DNA from: Gemmatimonas phototrophica
GTDB lineage: Bacteria > Latescibacterota > UBA2968 > UBA8231
DNA length: 48,952 bases
NCBI GenBank assembly: GCA_945861755.1
Contig: CAMAVQ010000013.1
Coordinates: 1-48,952, forward strand
Direction of reading: 5' to 3'
Shown: piece after piece, positions 46,368 to 48,952 of the stretch
How positions within the stretch are numbered: the stretch's first letter is position 1
How the letters are laid out: the number at the start of each line of letters is the position of its first letter
Notes under the pieces: generated by a model
The model's database searches: none
Seen by the model: the letters and a program-made list of their open reading frames with translations, nothing else
Told to the model about the DNA's origin: nothing
Made by a program: the position numbers and the translations under genes

Positions 46368-48707
46368 ATGACCACCCACCCTGGCGCGCGGCCCCTGACC
46401 AGCGCTTCGCCCTCAACTTCGTCTCCAGCTTCCCCGGCAGCTCGGATGTTCACTCCTCCTTCCCTGTTACCTCGGGTTCAGGAGGAGGTGGTCACGACCA
46501 TCAAGAAGGAGGGGATCTCCTATATTTTTGAATCCCGCTCCCTCTCGGCAGTGGTCCGCTACATCTACACCCCCATTGAGGGCAACCTGAGTGACCTGGA
46601 GGTCGAGATCAACAACAACGATGCCATCCGACCAGCGCAGGGCGGTGGCATCACCATCGACATGGGAAACCGCGAATGGCCTGCCGATGACGAAGACATC
46701 GAGCGCCATCTGATTTCCTGCGAGCAAGTCGAAGACCTGGTCGAAGCCCGCTGGCAATGGAAACACGGCGAGGAACTGGCCGACTTCCTGTTCCGCTTCT
46801 CCATCCGCGGCAAAACCCTACAGGTGGAACTCGAAGGCGGCAACGGCAAGGCCACCGGCCTGAGCCTGGGCTGGGTCGAGGGTGCCCTGCACCCGCGCCT
46901 GATACACCTGCCGTATTTCAACCTGGGGGAGGCCTACCCCGGCATCCTCTGCACCCAGGGCGCGTTTATCTCCAGCCTGCTAGAAATAAGCCACACCCGG
47001 GCCACCCGTCTGGATGCGGCTCCCCCTGTCCCCGTTGCCGGACGGCTCTTCCTCAACGGGGGATGCTCCTATGCCCAGCGCTCGGACGGCAAGCGCAATC
47101 CAGTACACGAATGTTGGCTGCTCACCGTCTCCCGCCACTTCGAGGAAGTGATTCCCCCCCCTCCGGCTCTTGAGATTGCGAGCGAGGTCCCTCTTAAAGA
47201 GGTGGTCTGGTACAATATCCCCGCCCTCTCCAGCGCCGAGGAAGCCTACGTCGAGGTTTACGAGCAGCTGCGCACCCTGAAACAATGGGGGATGGACAAA
47301 CTGCTGGTCAACCACCCGGCTGATGTCTGGCGGGACGAACCAGCCCCTGCCGGTCTGGCCCTGGAGGCCTCTGCCGCCAAAGGCGGCGATGATGCCCTCA
47401 AGGAATACCTCGAAGCTGTGGCAGACCTGGGTTTCAGCTACGGCCTGTACGCCAATTACCGCGACCTGCCCGCTTCAAGGCAGCAGCAGGCGGCCAGACT
47501 GCCGGATGGCGGCCCGGTACCCACCGGAGCGGAGACGGTGTTGCTCAGGCCGAGCCTGGCCGAGAGCATGGGGGTCGAACACGCCAACGCCCTCGAAGCC
47601 AAGTTCGGGAAGTCCTATCTCTATCTGGACGCCCACGCCGCCACCCCCCCCTGGGACCGGGTGGACTGCGACGCTGGCCTAGAGCGGCCTGCCTCGCTTT
47701 TGAGCACGCTGCAGGCAGACCAGGCCCTGCTGGCGGGCCTCAGTCGGCGCGGGCCGACCGTGGGCCTAGGCGGCAGCCACTGGCTCTACCCCGGCCTCCT
47801 GCAAGGTTATGCGGCCCGGCTGGCCGGATCCAATCCGGCCGGCATGCCCCTGCTGGTGGACTTTGATCTCCACCACCTGCACCCCTTTCAGACCGACGCC
47901 GGCCTGGGCAGCATAGACGGATTTTTCGGCGGCCAGATTCCCACCGAGGAAAAAAATAGCCGCAGCATCCACCTCGACCGCTACCTGGCCACGACCCTGG
48001 CCTTTGGCCACGCCGCCTGCCTGCCCCATATCGGGGAGTGGGGACTGGCCGCGGCCCTCAAGACCTACTTCCTGCTCCAACCTCTGCAGCGCCATTACCT
48101 GGGCACCCAGGTGGAGTCCATCCACTACCACCACAACGGCAATTTCCTCGAACTCACTGAGGCCTTGATCTCCGGGGCCCACGAGCACAGCCAGCTGCGC
48201 GTCACCTACCGGTCCGGTTTCCAGCTCCATGTCAATGGCGGTTGGCTGGAGCCCTGGACCGTCCAACTGGGGGAACAAACCTTCTCCCTGCCGCCGGCCT
48301 CCTTCCTGGCTTGCGGGTCCAAGGGTGTGCTGGCCTATTCCGCGGATGTCGGTGCCGGCCGTATCGACTACTGCCAGGGGCCTGATTACCTGTATCTGGA
48401 TACCCGGGGCACCCGTATGAACTTGGGTCCGGTGGTCCTGGACGGCGCGGCAATCGTGCGCCACCACGACTGGGCCATCGATGTGTACCCGATCAACTGC
48501 ACCGATCCCATCGAAGTACTGCCCACCTACTTCTGGCAGGACCGACGCCTTCCCCGCCTGCGGGTGCTGGCCTTCACCTCGGCTGAAAGCGAGCCGGAGA
48601 CCGTGAAGGCTGAGACCACCGAAAAGGGGGTCGTCATCCAACAGACCCCCGGCGCCTACAAGTACCGTGTCACCCTGCCCGAATGGATGGTGTCACCCGG
48701 TAACTGA
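46368..48707 (+). CDS. Large glycosidase-like protein of unknown family
   Basis: 779 residues from ATG 46368 (AGGAG 13 nt upstream, a long gap). The first 26 residues are Ser/Pro/Ala-rich, so ATG 46446 could be the true start. Residues about 40-270 look like a beta-sandwich. The middle resembles a TIM barrel of the GH101/alpha-galactosidase type: EVVWYNIPALSSAEE, GMDKLLVNHPADVW, GLYANYRDLP, SYLYLDAHAATPPWDR (about 417, with an Asp placed like a glycosidase nucleophile), GGSHWLYPG (about 467) and VDFDLHHLHPF. A beta-rich C-terminus follows. No signal peptide is seen. I do not recognise the family with certainty. Confidence 0.7.
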   Translation: MTTHPGARPLTSASPSTSSPASPAARMFTPPSLLPRVQEEVVTTIKKEGISYIFESRSLSAVVRYIYTPIEGNLSDLEVEINNNDAIRPAQGGGITIDMGNREWPADDEDIERHLISCEQVEDLVEARWQWKHGEELADFLFRFSIRGKTLQVELEGGNGKATGLSLGWVEGALHPRLIHLPYFNLGEAYPGILCTQGAFISSLLEISHTRATRLDAAPPVPVAGRLFLNGGCSYAQRSDGKRNPVHECWLLTVSRHFEEVIPPPPALEIASEVPLKEVVWYNIPALSSAEEAYVEVYEQLRTLKQWGMDKLLVNHPADVWRDEPAPAGLALEASAAKGGDDALKEYLEAVADLGFSYGLYANYRDLPASRQQQAARLPDGGPVPTGAETVLLRPSLAESMGVEHANALEAKFGKSYLYLDAHAATPPWDRVDCDAGLERPASLLSTLQADQALLAGLSRRGPTVGLGGSHWLYPGLLQGYAARLAGSNPAGMPLLVDFDLHHLHPFQTDAGLGSIDGFFGGQIPTEEKNSRSIHLDRYLATTLAFGHAACLPHIGEWGLAAALKTYFLLQPLQRHYLGTQVESIHYHHNGNFLELTEALISGAHEHSQLRVTYRSGFQLHVNGGWLEPWTVQLGEQTFSLPPASFLACGSKGVLAYSADVGAGRIDYCQGPDYLYLDTRGTRMNLGPVVLDGAAIVRHHDWAIDVYPINCTDPIEVLPTYFWQDRRLPRLRVLAFTSAESEPETVKAETTEKGVVIQQTPGAYKYRVTLPEWMVSPGN

Positions 48708-48744
48708 CCCCGCTGAATGCAGGGACTGCGTCATGGAGGACGCC

Positions 48745-48952
48745 ATGGACGACCCTGAAGTAGCCGCCGATCCCCCGGTTGAGTTGGAGCTTGACGGGGA
48801 GGACGAGAGCTTTTGTCAAATGTTGTGGATGTGGGGTGAGCGTATCCTGCATGATCAAGCCGCGTTTTTCAGTTCGCCATCAACGAATACTACACCGGCG
48901 ATGACTTGGTCGAGGAGCCGATAGCCGTGCAGTCGCTGCCATCGTTTTTCCG
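48745..48952 (+). CDS. Start of an unknown gene, apparently frameshifted, cut by the window end
   Basis: GGAGG lies 5 nt before ATG 48745. The frame reads MDDPEVAADPPVELELDGED then SFCQMLWMWGERILHDQ and turns to low-complexity residues, ending at 48924. From about 48865 another frame continues as FQFAINEYYTGDDLVEEPIA to the window edge, which looks like the true continuation. A missing base near 48859-48870 (a T5 run or GCCGCG) would join them. It may be a sequence error, a broken gene or recoding. Family unknown. Confidence 0.45.

Noticed and set aside
45932-46531. 199-codon plus-strand reading frame before the glycosidase-like gene
   Set aside because: Its first third is antisense to the flavoprotein gene, and its end overlaps the real gene in another frame with no recognisable domain.

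Overview
This GC-rich window reads as chromosomal DNA of an uncultured Gram-negative-type bacterium, most likely from the Latescibacterota or a neighbouring FCB-group phylum. The basis is four secreted proteins ending in the 'QNFPNPFN' type-A sorting (T9SS/FlgD-like) domain, seven-repeat FG-GAP/ASPIC propellers, an OmpH/Skp chaperone, a GT9 heptosyltransferase-like enzyme, a LarA-like protein and an N-terminal PhyH-like remnant. The phylum call is inference. No rRNA, tRNA or CRISPR array was seen.

Region 1 (1-16.8 kb) is the most unusual part. A two-gene module is present three times in tandem. Each unit has a plus-strand gene for a small coiled-coil protein with a C-terminal membrane helix, convergent with a minus-strand gene of about 2.6 kb for a secreted propeller protein. 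The leftmost small gene was truncated by an IS3-type element that runs off the window edge. The array is followed by a sigma-54 activator with an extra N-terminal STAND-like ATPase, and by a 1673-residue secreted protein with eight alternating PPC-like domains, two cohesin-like domains, a dockerin-like segment and the same sorting domain. Sigma-54 (-24/-12) promoter matches lie upstream of both intact small genes and of the third propeller gene. The last has two 15-bp direct repeats 21 bp apart about 140 bp upstream, right behind the activator gene. I read this as a sigma-54-controlled surface-protein system.

Region 2 (16.9-19 kb) is a plus-strand run: cysC, a hisI-like gene with altered metal ligands, and an LPG-synthase-type membrane protein. 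Region 3 (19-25.8 kb) is a tight eight-gene minus-strand operon around PspA: J-domain protein, YbjN/CesT-like protein, PspA, Tat-targeted flavoprotein, membrane aminopropyltransferase, DUF4178, lipoprotein and double DUF350. It looks like an envelope-stress system.

Region 4 (25.9-33 kb) holds an M42-like peptidase and aldo/keto reductase (plus), an OmpH-like chaperone, and a minus-strand catabolic operon (MFS transporter, TIM-barrel isomerase, LarA-like protein, SDR) closed by a terminator. RidA faces FtsH convergently. Region 5 (35-39.7 kb) is a minus-strand operon from a strong promoter: MinD-like ATPase, GT9 glycosyltransferase, small membrane protein, lipoyl E2, methyltransferase and a PhyH-like remnant, then a terminator. 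Region 6 (40-46 kb) has Nudix and HDAC-like genes (plus), and BaiN-like flavoprotein, mocA, xdhC, nitrilase and a second methyltransferase (minus). Region 7 has a large glycosidase-like protein and the start of an apparently frameshifted gene at the edge.
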